A stretch of DNA of 64,000 bases from Sphingomonas tagetis (GTDB lineage Bacteria > Pseudomonadota > Alphaproteobacteria > Sphingomonadales > Sphingomonadaceae), in NCBI RefSeq assembly GCF_024211275.1, contig NZ_JAMLDX010000007.1, forward strand, positions 62,001 through 126,000, given 5' to 3'. This document shows positions 42,943 through 51,287 of the stretch, piece after piece. The notes below the pieces were generated by a model, which saw only the letters and a list, made by a program, of their open reading frames with translations, was not told the DNA's origin and searched no databases. The position numbers and the translations under genes are program-made. Numbering within the stretch: position 1 is the first letter of the stretch; each line of letters starts with the position of its first letter.

Positions 42943-42979
42943 TGGTCCCTTGCCAACCTGCAAACTGGATGTTTCGCGG
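42943..42979 (+). promoter_or_regulatory. Putative MocR operator 3
   Basis: TGGTCCC (42943-42949), 16 bases, then TGGATGTTTTGCGG (42966-42979). It directly follows the last TACCC box, so two regulators could compete or cooperate here. Confidence 0.6.
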
Positions 42980-43079
42980 CCCAATTTCGACGATCAGTGT
43001 CAGGATGCGATAACAGGTCTGAACCAAAAGGTCGGACCGTGTCGGGAGGAAACACGAACACCATTTCGGGGGATTGAAC

Positions 43080-45227
43080 ATGGTAGCCTATCGTACCGTC
43101 ATCCGGGGAACCGCCCTGACCGCGCTCGCCGCGGCACTTGTCTCGACCGCGCCCGCTTTCGCGCAGGACACCGCCGAGGACGAGAACAGCATCATCGTCA
43201 CCGCGCAGCGCGACAACCAGACCCAGGTCAGCCGCAATGGCTCGCTCGGTGCGCTGGGCGACAAGGACGCGATGGACACGCCGTTCGCGGTCAAGAGCTA
43301 CAATGAGGCGCTGATCCTCAACCAGCAGCCGCTGACGCTCGGCGCGGTGCTCGAGAACGATCCTTCGGTGCGCACCACGCTCGGCTTCGGCAACATGTCC
43401 GAACAGTTCGTCGTCCGCGGCTTCAATCTGTTTGGCGAAGACATCGCGATCGACGGCCTGTTCGGCGTCACGCCGCGCCAGCTCGTCTCGCCCGAGCTCT
43501 ACGATCAGGTCCAGATCCTCAACGGCGCGAGCGCCTTCCTGTTCGGCGCAGCGCCGGGCGGCTCGGCGCTGGGCGGCACCGTCAACCTCTCGCCGAAGCG
43601 CGCGAAGGACAAGGACACCAACCGCCTCACCGTCAACTATCTGTCGGACCAGCATCTCGGCGGCGCGTTCGACTTCGGCCGCCGTTTCGGCGACGGCACA
43701 TTCGGCGCGCGCATCAACGGCGCGTACCGTTCGGGCGACATTTCGGTCGATGACGAATTCCGCAAATCGGCGGTGGTCGGCGGCAGCTTCGATATCCGCA
43801 CCGACAATCTGCGCGTCAGCCTCGACCTCGCCTATCAGAGCGTCAAGGCGCAGCACATGCGGCCGATGGTCCAGCTTACCGGCACCGCAACCACTCTGCC
43901 GACCCCGCCCCGCGCCGATCTCAACTACGGGCAGAACTGGTACAATCAGACGATCCGCGACATTTTCGGCATCTTCAAGTTCGAATATGACGTGACCGAA
44001 AATCTGTTGTTCTATGCCTCGGCCGGTGCTCGCGACACCGCGGAGCGCGGTATCTATCAGGGCTTCCAGGTGCGCAATTCGATCACGGGCGACGCGTTCG
44101 TGACCGGTTCCAATATCCCGCGCAACGACAACAACGAAGCAGCACAGGCCGGTCTGCGGCTGAAGGGCGAAGGCGCGGGCATCACCCACCAGCTCAACCT
44201 CGGCTATTCGCACAGCCGCTACATCAACCGGAACTCCTTCGAGTTCGGCCGCTTCGACGCCGATACCGTCGGCGGCACCAATTTGAACAACCTTTACAAT
44301 CCACGGCAGATCGCTCTGCCGGTGTTTAACGCCTTCCGGGCCGGCAACCTCGCCGATCCGAGCCTCGTCAGCCGCACCCGCCTCGACAGCATCTTCGTGT
44401 CCGACACGCTGGGCTTCGCCGACGATGTCGTGCAGGTGACCCTCGGTCTGCGATATCAGAACATCCATCTGCGGCAATATGATCGGAACTCGGGCGCCCA
44501 GACCAGCGAGTACAGCAAGGGCACGACCTCGCCGGTCGTCGGCATCGTGATCCGGCCGAGTGAAAAGATTTCGCTCTACGCCAATCGTATCGCGGCGCTG
44601 CTTCAGGGGCCGGTTGCCTTGGCCCCCGCGCTCAACGCCGGGCAGGTGTTCCCGCCCTATCAGGCCGTGCAATATGAGGTCGGCGGCAAGCTCGCGCTCG
44701 GTCGGTTCAACGCGTCCATCGCGGCGTTCCAGACCGATCGGCCACAGACGCTGACCGTCAACAACGTATTCACGCTCGATGGCTTGCAGCGCAACAAGGG
44801 TATCGAGGTCAGCGTCGACGGTGAACCCGTCAAGGGCCTGCGCATCATCGCCGGCGTCTCCATCACCGATGCCACGCAGCAGCGCACGGCTGGCGGCGCG
44901 AACGACGGCCGCAATGCGCTCGGCGTGCCCGAATACACGGCCAACGCCAATGTCGAATGGGATGTGTATGGCGGCCTGACGCTCACCGGCCGGGTGATGC
45001 AGACCGGCAAGCAGGCGTTCAACGTCACGAACAGCATCATTCTGCCAGAGTGGACCCGCTTCGACCTCGGCGCGCGCTACGTGTTCGCCGTGGCAGATGC
45101 ACCGATCACGCTTCGCTTCAATGTCGACAATGTCGCCAACAAGCGCTTCTGGGCGTCTTCGATGGGCGGCTATCTCGTCCAGGGCCTGCCGCGCACGTTC
45201 AAGGCTTCGGCCACGATCGACTTCTGA
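43080..45227 (+). CDS. TonB-dependent siderophore-type outer-membrane receptor 4
   Basis: A 715-residue receptor: signal peptide ending TAPAFAQ, TonB-box-like NSIIVTAQ, plug with DTPFAVKSYNEALILNQQP and QILNGASAFLFGAAPGGSA, and a barrel ending KASATIDF. The plug belongs to the siderophore receptor class, but it lacks the C-terminal cysteine pair of receptors 1 and 2. ATG 43080 with GGGGGA upstream is preferred over the TTG two codons earlier. Its upstream region has a Fur-box-like palindrome, TACCC repeats and a MocR-type element, and a PepSY membrane protein follows after a terminator. Iron-siderophore uptake is likely; the MocR link hints at an amine-containing ligand. Confidence 0.9.
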   Translation: MVAYRTVIRGTALTALAAALVSTAPAFAQDTAEDENSIIVTAQRDNQTQVSRNGSLGALGDKDAMDTPFAVKSYNEALILNQQPLTLGAVLENDPSVRTTLGFGNMSEQFVVRGFNLFGEDIAIDGLFGVTPRQLVSPELYDQVQILNGASAFLFGAAPGGSALGGTVNLSPKRAKDKDTNRLTVNYLSDQHLGGAFDFGRRFGDGTFGARINGAYRSGDISVDDEFRKSAVVGGSFDIRTDNLRVSLDLAYQSVKAQHMRPMVQLTGTATTLPTPPRADLNYGQNWYNQTIRDIFGIFKFEYDVTENLLFYASAGARDTAERGIYQGFQVRNSITGDAFVTGSNIPRNDNNEAAQAGLRLKGEGAGITHQLNLGYSHSRYINRNSFEFGRFDADTVGGTNLNNLYNPRQIALPVFNAFRAGNLADPSLVSRTRLDSIFVSDTLGFADDVVQVTLGLRYQNIHLRQYDRNSGAQTSEYSKGTTSPVVGIVIRPSEKISLYANRIAALLQGPVALAPALNAGQVFPPYQAVQYEVGGKLALGRFNASIAAFQTDRPQTLTVNNVFTLDGLQRNKGIEVSVDGEPVKGLRIIAGVSITDATQQRTAGGANDGRNALGVPEYTANANVEWDVYGGLTLTGRVMQTGKQAFNVTNSIILPEWTRFDLGARYVFAVADAPITLRFNVDNVANKRFWASSMGGYLVQGLPRTFKASATIDF

Positions 45228-45257
45228 TCATCCGCGGCTCTGCCGCACGATACCTGA

Positions 45258-45288
45258 CGGCCCGGTCGACGACGACCGGGCCGTTTTT
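45258..45288 (+). terminator. Rho-independent terminator after TonB receptor 4
   Basis: A perfect 11-bp stem (45258-45268 with 45273-45283), ACGA loop, then TTTTT (45284-45288), 31 bases past the stop codon. Further on, 45361-45405 is an unusually AT-rich stretch that probably contains the promoter of the next gene. Confidence 0.92.
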
Positions 45289-45427
45289 CGTCGGGTTCGC
45301 GCCAAAGCTTACCCGCCGGCTTGGCGCGGCACCCGTCGCCGCGGTAGCGCTGGAACCCTCAACATGATAATTGTGTTTTATACATCGCTATAGTACAATT
45401 TGGAAGTGAAACCGCTGCCTTCGCCAT

Positions 45428-45464
45428 TGGTCCCCCAATCCCGCGCCAAGCTGGATGTTTTGCG
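45428..45464 (+). promoter_or_regulatory. Putative MocR operator 4
   Basis: TGGTCCC (45428-45434), 17 bases, then TGGATGTTTTGCG (45452-45464), 28 bases before the PepSY gene ATG. An AT-rich segment just upstream (45361-45405) could hold the promoter. Confidence 0.6.
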
Positions 45465-45492
45465 GTCCTTGCCGGGCGGGCACACCGGCAGG

Positions 45493-46587
45493 ATGAGCGT
45501 GTCTTCAGCCCCCTCGCCGCGGCCGCTGCGCCGCCAGATCCTCACCATCCATCGCTGGCTCAGCCTCGGCGCGGCCATCTTCTGGCTGCTCCAGGCAATC
45601 AGCGGCGTGCTGATCGTGTTCCACTGGGAAATCACCGACGCCAGCGTCGCTGGCGCGCGCAAGCCGACCGACCTCGCCGCGATCGAGCGCCGCATCGACG
45701 CGCTCGCGCCGGAGGGCAGCGGCATGGCGGTCAAGTCCGTGTGGACCACCGCGAGCGGCAGCGAGCGCTACAATATCGCACTCGAGGACGCCGCCGGTGA
45801 CGGCCGCAGCGTGCGCATCGCGGGCGACGGCACCGAACTCAAGGTCAGCAAGGACGGCGACACCACTTTCATCGGCTGGATGGTCGGCTTTCACCATGAT
45901 CTGCTGGGCAGCTGGGGCAGCTGGCTCGTCGCGATCAGCGGCATCCTTTTGTGCACCAATCTGATCCTCGGCATCGTCACCGCCTGGCCGAAGCGCGGGA
46001 CGTGGAAACAGGCGCTCCGCCCCGCCACGCGCGGGCCGTCGGCGGCGAAGCTCTACACCTGGCACCGCGCGCTCGGCCTGTGGGTCGCGATCCCCGCGCT
46101 GATCATCGTGCTGAGCGGTACGCTGATGAAGTTCGAAAAGGGCGTCGGCAACCTGATCGGCGCCACGCCGGTCTCGCTCCCCGCCAATCCACCGGCCGGC
46201 GATCCGGTCGGTTTCGCCACCGTCTCCGCCGCCGCGCTCGCCGCGATTCCGGGCAGCACGCTCACCGCCGTCACCTGGCCCAAGGCCGAGGACGCGACCT
46301 ACACGATCCGCGTCCTCGCGCCCGACGAGATCCGCCGCGGCTATGGCGGCAGCATCGTGCTGGTCGATGCCAATAGCGGCAAGGTCCGTGGTACATATCC
46401 GATCATGCAGGCCGAGCCGTCGCGCGCGTTCATGAGCGCGCTGTTTCCGATCCACACCGGCGAGGCCGGCGGTCTGGTCGGCCGCATCCTGTCGGTCTTT
46501 ATCGGGCTGTGGCTGATCACGATGATCGTCGCCGGCACCATATTGTGGCTCAAGCGCCGCAAGCCGCGCGCGCGTCCCACTGCCTGA
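45493..46587 (+). CDS. PepSY-associated membrane protein (PiuB/FpvG-like, putative ferric reductase)
   Basis: A 364-residue inner-membrane protein with four hydrophobic helices and PepSY regions between them. Each helix is bordered by a conserved histidine: TIHRWLSLGAAIFWLLQ, GFHHDLLGSWGSWL, YTWHRALGLWVAI and PIHTGEAGGLVGRI, which would allow haem ligation across the membrane. This family includes PiuB and FpvG, thought to reduce iron released from siderophores. The ATG at 45493 is chosen because the operator element occupies the upstream open frame. It is followed by two porin genes with gaps of 11 and -1 bases, so they are probably one operon. It is the likely partner of TonB receptor 4. 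Confidence 0.88.
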   Translation: MSVSSAPSPRPLRRQILTIHRWLSLGAAIFWLLQAISGVLIVFHWEITDASVAGARKPTDLAAIERRIDALAPEGSGMAVKSVWTTASGSERYNIALEDAAGDGRSVRIAGDGTELKVSKDGDTTFIGWMVGFHHDLLGSWGSWLVAISGILLCTNLILGIVTAWPKRGTWKQALRPATRGPSAAKLYTWHRALGLWVAIPALIIVLSGTLMKFEKGVGNLIGATPVSLPANPPAGDPVGFATVSAAALAAIPGSTLTAVTWPKAEDATYTIRVLAPDEIRRGYGGSIVLVDANSGKVRGTYPIMQAEPSRAFMSALFPIHTGEAGGLVGRILSVFIGLWLITMIVAGTILWLKRRKPRARPTA

Positions 46588-46598
46588 AAGGTCAGTCC

Positions 46599-47900
46599 AT
46601 GCGTTTCGTCCTGCTCGCCGCCGCCGCGCTCAGCGCCGCCAGCCCCGCGCTGGCGCAGGATCCGCGGCTCGACACGCTCGAACGCCGACTGACCGAGCAG
46701 CAGCAGCGTATCCAGCAGCTCGAATCGCTGGTCGCCGAGCAGGCCGCGCTGTTGAAGCAAGTCCGTGCCGAACGCGCCGCAGCGCCGGTCGCGCCGCCGC
46801 CCATGGCTGTCGCTGCCGCACTCGCCGCGCCGTCGGTGGCGGTCGTCGCGGCCGTTCCAGCCGCGACCGGCCCGTTCCGCATCCCCGGTCTCGACGTCGG
46901 TGGCGACCTGCGCGTGCGGCAGGAGCTCAACGTCTCCGCCGCCGATGCGCGCGACCGCGGCCGCTCGGTGCTGCGCGCGCGCATCCGCGCCGCCTACACC
47001 ATCGCGCCGGGCCTCACCGTCGGCGCGCAGCTCGCCACCGGCGACCCCGACGATCCCAACTCGACCGACGTTACGCTGGGCAGTTTTCTCGATGACCTGA
47101 ACGTCTCGCTCGATCAGGCCTGGCTGCGCTACACGCATGGCGGCCTGACCGCCTATGCCGGCAAGTTCCCCAACATCTTCCAGCGCACCGACATGGTCTG
47201 GGACGGCGATGTCGTGCCGCAAGGCCTTGGCGCGGTCTACGCCGCCGATCTCGGCGGCGGCGCGAAGCTCGACGCGCGCGCGATCTATTTCGTGATCGAC
47301 GAGGCGCAGGCCGCGCGCGACAGCGACATGCTCGGCGGCCAGATCGTCGCCGCGGTGCCGCTCTCGCCTGCGCTCAAAGCCACGCTGGCCGGCGGCTATT
47401 ATCACTACCGGCTCGACTCGGTCGGCGGCGCGGACAGCGGCGACTTCCGCAGCAACCTGATCGTGGGCGGGCGCTATCGCTCCGACTTCCACCTGCTCAA
47501 CGGCATCGCCGCGTTGGCGTGGAGCGGCGCAAGCCCGCGCTGGCCGGTCACCTTCACCGCCGATTATGTCAAGAATCTCGGCGCGGCGGTCTCCGCCGAC
47601 AGCGGCTTCAACCTCGAACTCGCCGCCGGGCGCACCGCGCAGAAGGGCGACTGGCGCATCGCCTATAATTATTCCGAAGTCGGCGTCGATGCAGTGTTCG
47701 CCGCGTTCAGCCATGACAACACCAACATCGCCACCAACTACCAGCTGCACGGCTTCGGCCTCGCCTATGTGCCGGTCAAGGACGTGGTGCTCGACCTCGT
47801 CCTCTACCATTACAAGCCGCTCGATGCGCTCTATACGGGCACCAACCAGCCGAATGACTGGCTCGATCGCATCCGGCTCAACTTTCTGGTGAACTTCTGA
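46599..47900 (+). CDS. Putative porin with N-terminal coiled coil
   Basis: A 433-residue outer-membrane protein. A signal peptide (ending SPALAQ) leads into a coiled-coil stretch (DTLERRLTEQQQRIQQLESL) and an alanine/proline linker. A long beta-barrel follows, with alternating aromatic strands (GDLRVRQELNVSAADARD, RARIRAAYTIAPGLTVGAQL) ending IRLNFLVNF. The arrangement matches family-type putative porins in which the coiled coil trimerises or anchors the barrel. AAAGG precedes the ATG at 46599. Its TGA stop shares a base with the next start codon. The substrate is unknown; in this neighbourhood it may admit the small ligand processed by the MocR regulon. Confidence 0.85.
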   Translation: MRFVLLAAAALSAASPALAQDPRLDTLERRLTEQQQRIQQLESLVAEQAALLKQVRAERAAAPVAPPPMAVAAALAAPSVAVVAAVPAATGPFRIPGLDVGGDLRVRQELNVSAADARDRGRSVLRARIRAAYTIAPGLTVGAQLATGDPDDPNSTDVTLGSFLDDLNVSLDQAWLRYTHGGLTAYAGKFPNIFQRTDMVWDGDVVPQGLGAVYAADLGGGAKLDARAIYFVIDEAQAARDSDMLGGQIVAAVPLSPALKATLAGGYYHYRLDSVGGADSGDFRSNLIVGGRYRSDFHLLNGIAALAWSGASPRWPVTFTADYVKNLGAAVSADSGFNLELAAGRTAQKGDWRIAYNYSEVGVDAVFAAFSHDNTNIATNYQLHGFGLAYVPVKDVVLDLVLYHYKPLDALYTGTNQPNDWLDRIRLNFLVNF

Positions 47901-49096
47901 TGTTCTTCTCCTCGCTCGCGCTCGCCACCGCCTCGCTCGAAGGCGCCCCGCCGCAGCCCGCCGAGCAGGGCCGCCCGCACAGCCACACCCATGCCGGCGA
48001 GGAGCAAGGCGAGGATGCCGGCCCGATCTCGCTCGAACTCACTTACACCAGCGAGGTGATGAGCAACGTCGCGGGCGGGCTCGAACGCGGCACGCGCTAT
48101 CTCGACAATTTCGACGTCGTGCTCGGCGCCGATCTCGAGGCGCTGACCGGCTGGACTGGCGCCAGCCTCGGCGTCTACGGCCTCTACAATAACGGCAATT
48201 CGATCAGCGATCTCGCCGGCGACGCGCAGGCGGTCAGCAATATCGAGACCGGCGTTCAGGCGGTGCGGCTGTACGAAGCGTGGCTCGACCAGAAGTTCGG
48301 CGAGAAGGCGTCGCTGCGCGTCGGCCTCTATGACCTCAATTCCGAATTCGACGCGCTCGACGCCTCGGCTTTGTTCGTCAGCAGCCCGCACGGCATCGGC
48401 ACCGATTTCGCGCAGAGCGGCCGGAACGGCCCGTCGATCTTCCCTTCGACCTCGCTTGCCGCACGGTTGCAGGTCGAGCCGGCCGAAGGCTGGGCCGTCC
48501 GCGCCGCGATCCTCGATGGCGTCCCGAACGATCCCACCCGCCCCGCCCGCACGCTGATCCGCATCGGCAAAAACGAAGGCGCGCTGCTCGTCGGCGAGGT
48601 GCAGGCCCCGCTCGGCGGCGGCAAGCTGCTGCTCGGCCACTGGCGCTACACCGCCGCGTTCGACCTGACCGACGGCAGCGGCACAGCCCGCGGCAATTCA
48701 GGCACCTACATCCGCGCCGAACTGCCGCTCGCGCACCAGCCCGACGGCAAGATCGACGGTTTCGCGCGCTTCGGCACCGCGAGCGGCCGCTTCAACAGTT
48801 TCGACTTCTTCGCCAGCGCCGGCCTCAAATTCACCGGCTGGATTCCGGGCCGCGGCGAGGACGAGTTCGGCATCGCCATTGCCGCCGCCTTCACCGCCGA
48901 GCCGTACCGCGCGCTCACCGGCGCCGCACCCGCCGAAGTCGCGGTCGAGGCGACCTACCGCACCCAGCTCACCCCGTGGCTCGCGGTGCAGCCGAACCTC
49001 CACTATGTCCGCCGCCCATCCGCCGATCCGACCGTCGCCGACGCCATCGTGCTCGGCATCCGCAGCGAGATCAGCTTCGACCTGTTCGACCGCTAA
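47900..49096 (+). CDS. OprB-type carbohydrate-selective porin with His-rich N-terminus
   Basis: A 398-residue outer-membrane barrel of the OprB family. The start overlaps the previous stop by one base. After a short signal-like MFFSSLALATASL comes a histidine-rich segment (RPHSHTHAGEEQGED), then the OprB domain with LTYTSEVMSNVAGGLERGTRYLDNFDV, LYEAWLDQKFGEKASLRVGLYDLN, DFAQSGRNGPSIFPSTSLA and a C-terminal IRSEISFDLFDR. OprB porins are usually sugar-selective, but many are merely annotated so. The histidines could bind a metal such as iron or zinc, in line with the PepSY gene upstream. The signal peptide is weak, so an alternative start is possible. Confidence 0.85.
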   Translation: MFFSSLALATASLEGAPPQPAEQGRPHSHTHAGEEQGEDAGPISLELTYTSEVMSNVAGGLERGTRYLDNFDVVLGADLEALTGWTGASLGVYGLYNNGNSISDLAGDAQAVSNIETGVQAVRLYEAWLDQKFGEKASLRVGLYDLNSEFDALDASALFVSSPHGIGTDFAQSGRNGPSIFPSTSLAARLQVEPAEGWAVRAAILDGVPNDPTRPARTLIRIGKNEGALLVGEVQAPLGGGKLLLGHWRYTAAFDLTDGSGTARGNSGTYIRAELPLAHQPDGKIDGFARFGTASGRFNSFDFFASAGLKFTGWIPGRGEDEFGIAIAAAFTAEPYRALTGAAPAEVAVEATYRTQLTPWLAVQPNLHYVRRPSADPTVADAIVLGIRSEISFDLFDR

Positions 49097-50147
49097 GGCC
49101 CGACGGCAGCGACGTCGAACGCCACGGTCAGCCGCTCGCCGCCGTCGATCGGCTGAGTCCCGTGCCACATGCAGGATGGGAACAGCACCAGCCGCCCCGG
49201 TTTGGGCTCGATCCGGCGACATGGCTCCAGTCCGCCCGCGAGATCGGGGGGCGGCTGACCCAGTTGCAGCCAGCCGTTCGGCGCCGGTCCCATCTCGGCC
49301 TGTGACGGCACCGCGACGTACAAGGCGGAGCTGATCCAGCCCTGCGGATGAATATGATTGCTGTGATGGCCGGCGCCGGTCAGTCGCACCGACCAGGATC
49401 CGGCGAAGCGAAGCGGCCTGCCGATATGCTGCCGGGTCGGATGACGCGGATCGCATCCGCCCATCGCTGCGACATGCCGCTCGACCGCGGCCAGCACGAC
49501 CGCGCGCAACTGCCGGATTTCGGCCGCTTCGAGCGTGAACAGCGGCCCAGCGGTCTGCGTGCCGCCCCTGACCGACTGGCCCGCAGGCGCCGCCTGAGCG
49601 CGATGCCGGCTGCGCATAAATGCCGCCAGCGGGTCGATCAGTGCGGCGATATCGAGATCGAACACACCGACCAGCCCGGCATCGCCCGCGAGCCAGTCGA
49701 AGCGCGGGTCGCCGGTCACGCGCCAGGCAAGCGAGACATAGGGCCATAGCGCGCGCAACTGGGCGTATCCAGCCATGGCTCGATCAGCCGCACCGCTTCG
49801 TCCACGCGTCCGGCGCGCAACAGGTGCGCGCCTGTTGCTCCGCAAATTCGACGCCGCCGTGCGTGCCGAGCCGCGCGAACAGCAGGTCGGCCTCAGCGAG
49901 CCGCACCAGCTCCGACGACACAATGCCGGCAGCAGCGGGAGCACGGATTCGACCCGATCGCTGCACTCGCACGGTCGATTACCGCGTCAGCGCGCGAATA
50001 AGTCTAGACCTTAACGATCGCGCGCTCCCACGCGACCCATGTTTCGGCTAAGTGCGGCATCGCCCGCAACGCCCGCAGGTAGCTCGCGTCGAACCCTTCG
50101 GCGTCGCCCAATTGCCAGCGTAGCGACAAGGCGATGAGCAGCTTCAT
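49093..50147 (-). pseudogene. 2OG-Fe(II) oxygenase gene (PF13759-like, TPR N-terminus), N-terminal half decayed
   Basis: Bases 49093-49776 encode an intact oxygenase C-terminal domain: GHHSNHIHPQGWISSALYV, LVLFPSCMWHGTQP and RLTVAFD, with the iron-ligand histidines kept. Family members carry TPR repeats ahead of this. Here repeat-like pieces lie in different frames: MKLLIALSLRWQLGDAEGF (from 50147, ending at a TAG at 50004-50006), SELVRLAEADLLFARLG (about 49915-49860), LLRAGRVDEAVRLIEPWL (about 49825-49770) and YAQLRALWPYVSLAWRVTGD. The frame continuous with the domain translates an Arg/Ser/Cys-rich stretch there, typical of a wrong frame. I infer at least one stop and two or more frameshifts. 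Sequencing error is the alternative. Confidence 0.6.
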
Positions 50148-50199
50148 GGCCGCTTTCAAGGGCGGCCGCTGGGTGCCCGTCAATCGGGCCGACTGATCT

Positions 50200-51066
50200 T
50201 CAGTCCGCCGTCGCCGGCATCGTTCCCGCAACCAGCAGCGGGTCGATCTTGGCGTCGCGCCAGCGCATGCCCCAATGGAGATGCGGGCCGGTCGCGCGGC
50301 CGGTCATGCCGATCGCGCCGATCGTCTTGCCGCGCCGCACCACGTCGCCGACCTTCACGTCGATCCGCGACAGGTGCAGGAACGCGCTGTGCAGCCCCAT
50401 ACCGTGATCAACCATCAGCAACCGCCCCTCGAGCGTGAAGGGCGAGGCGGCGGCGAGGATCACGACGCCGTCGGCGGGCGCGAGGATCGGCGTGCCCGAT
50501 GGCCGCGCAACGTCGACGCCGCCGTGATAGGAGCCCGGCTCGCCGTTGTAGATTCGCTGCGACCCGAACAGCCCCGAGATGCGCCCGGTCACCGGCCACA
50601 TGAAACGCTGGCGCCAGCCATTGGAGGCCGCATTGACAGCGCGCGCGGCGTTGATCTGCGCCATTTCGATCGGGCGGCGGCGTTCGAACTCGGCGCTCGG
50701 CTGGGCGATGCGCGGCAGCGTGTCGAGCCGTTCGATCCGCCAAGCGCGCTTCTGCACCGTCAGCGTCTTACGCACTTCGCTGCCATCGACCCGCGTCGCG
50801 ACGATCGTGGCGGACGGGCCAGCATCGCGGTCGAACGCGATCAGGAAGCGGCCGTCCGCGGCGACCGGCACATTTTGGCCGGAGAAATTGATCCGGCTGG
50901 TCAGCGCGGGCGCGGTGCCGAGCACGGCAGCGCCCTGAATCATCGGCCCGTCAAAGGCGAAATCGCTGCGCGAAGACGCGGCGACACGCGGCTGCTGCGT
51001 GATGCCGCCCGCCCCGATCGCGAGCAGCGCACCAGCCACGACGCTCGCCCCCCCGAGTTTCCTCAC
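50200..51066 (-). CDS. M23-family metallopeptidase, exported (peptidoglycan hydrolase type)
   Basis: A 288-residue zinc peptidase that cuts peptide bridges in the cell wall, or a LytM-type activator of amidases. The N-terminal hydrophobic stretch (GGASVVAGALLAIGAGG) gives export or anchoring. The LytM domain lies in the last 130 residues: GSYHGGVDVARPSG (metal histidine and aspartate), GLHSAFLHLSRIDV and PHLHWGMRWRDAKIDP, so all M23 zinc ligands are kept. The GTG start at 51066 overlaps the stop of the DUF2093 gene (GTGA), indicating coupling. Housekeeping context (xseA, DUF2093). Catalytic activity is expected but a purely regulatory LytM role is possible. Confidence 0.88.
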   Translation of the reverse strand: MRKLGGASVVAGALLAIGAGGITQQPRVAASSRSDFAFDGPMIQGAAVLGTAPALTSRINFSGQNVPVAADGRFLIAFDRDAGPSATIVATRVDGSEVRKTLTVQKRAWRIERLDTLPRIAQPSAEFERRRPIEMAQINAARAVNAASNGWRQRFMWPVTGRISGLFGSQRIYNGEPGSYHGGVDVARPSGTPILAPADGVVILAAASPFTLEGRLLMVDHGMGLHSAFLHLSRIDVKVGDVVRRGKTIGAIGMTGRATGPHLHWGMRWRDAKIDPLLVAGTMPATAD

Positions 51067-51263
51067 GGCGTCAGCGCCGCCTTCGTCGCCAGCTCGGCGC
51101 TCGCATAGGGCTCCTGCCGGGCCACGCTCCAATAGCGCAGCGCGTCGAGCGCGATCTTCTCGCCGCTCACCGCGCACACGACATGGTCGCCCGACACCAG
51201 CACGCGAAAGCCATTGGCCATATAGTGCAGCTTGGCCGGACGCGCGGTGGAGGACATCAGCAT
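51063..51263 (-). CDS. DUF2093 domain-containing protein
   Basis: A 66-residue cytoplasmic protein of the small DUF2093 family, found mainly in alphaproteobacteria, with ARPAKLHYMANGFRVLVSGD and ALRYWSVARQEPYAS, the family signature. It has no signal peptide and a single cysteine. The function of this family is unknown. It sits between xseA and the M23 peptidase in a tight minus-strand operon, 24 bases after xseA, and overlaps the following start codon by four bases. The alternative ATG at 51257 changes only two residues. Confidence 0.88.
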   Translation of the reverse strand: MLMSSTARPAKLHYMANGFRVLVSGDHVVCAVSGEKIALDALRYWSVARQEPYASAELATKAALTP

Positions 51264-51287
51264 GGCAACGCTCGCTTCATAAAGGGA

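Larger units (their letters stand above)
42771..43079. other. 309-base regulatory interval upstream of TonB receptor 4
   Basis: No plausible gene. It holds, in order, a GC hairpin ending the upstream transcript, a Fur-box-like palindrome, three phased TACCC elements and a MocR-type element, then about 100 bases of leader before the receptor ATG. This is the most site-rich intergenic stretch of the window. Confidence 0.7.

Noticed and set aside
42822..44672. Open frame of 616 codons on the minus strand opposite TonB receptor 4
   Set aside because: Runs across the regulatory gap and the receptor plug; no domain pattern, typical antisense composition.
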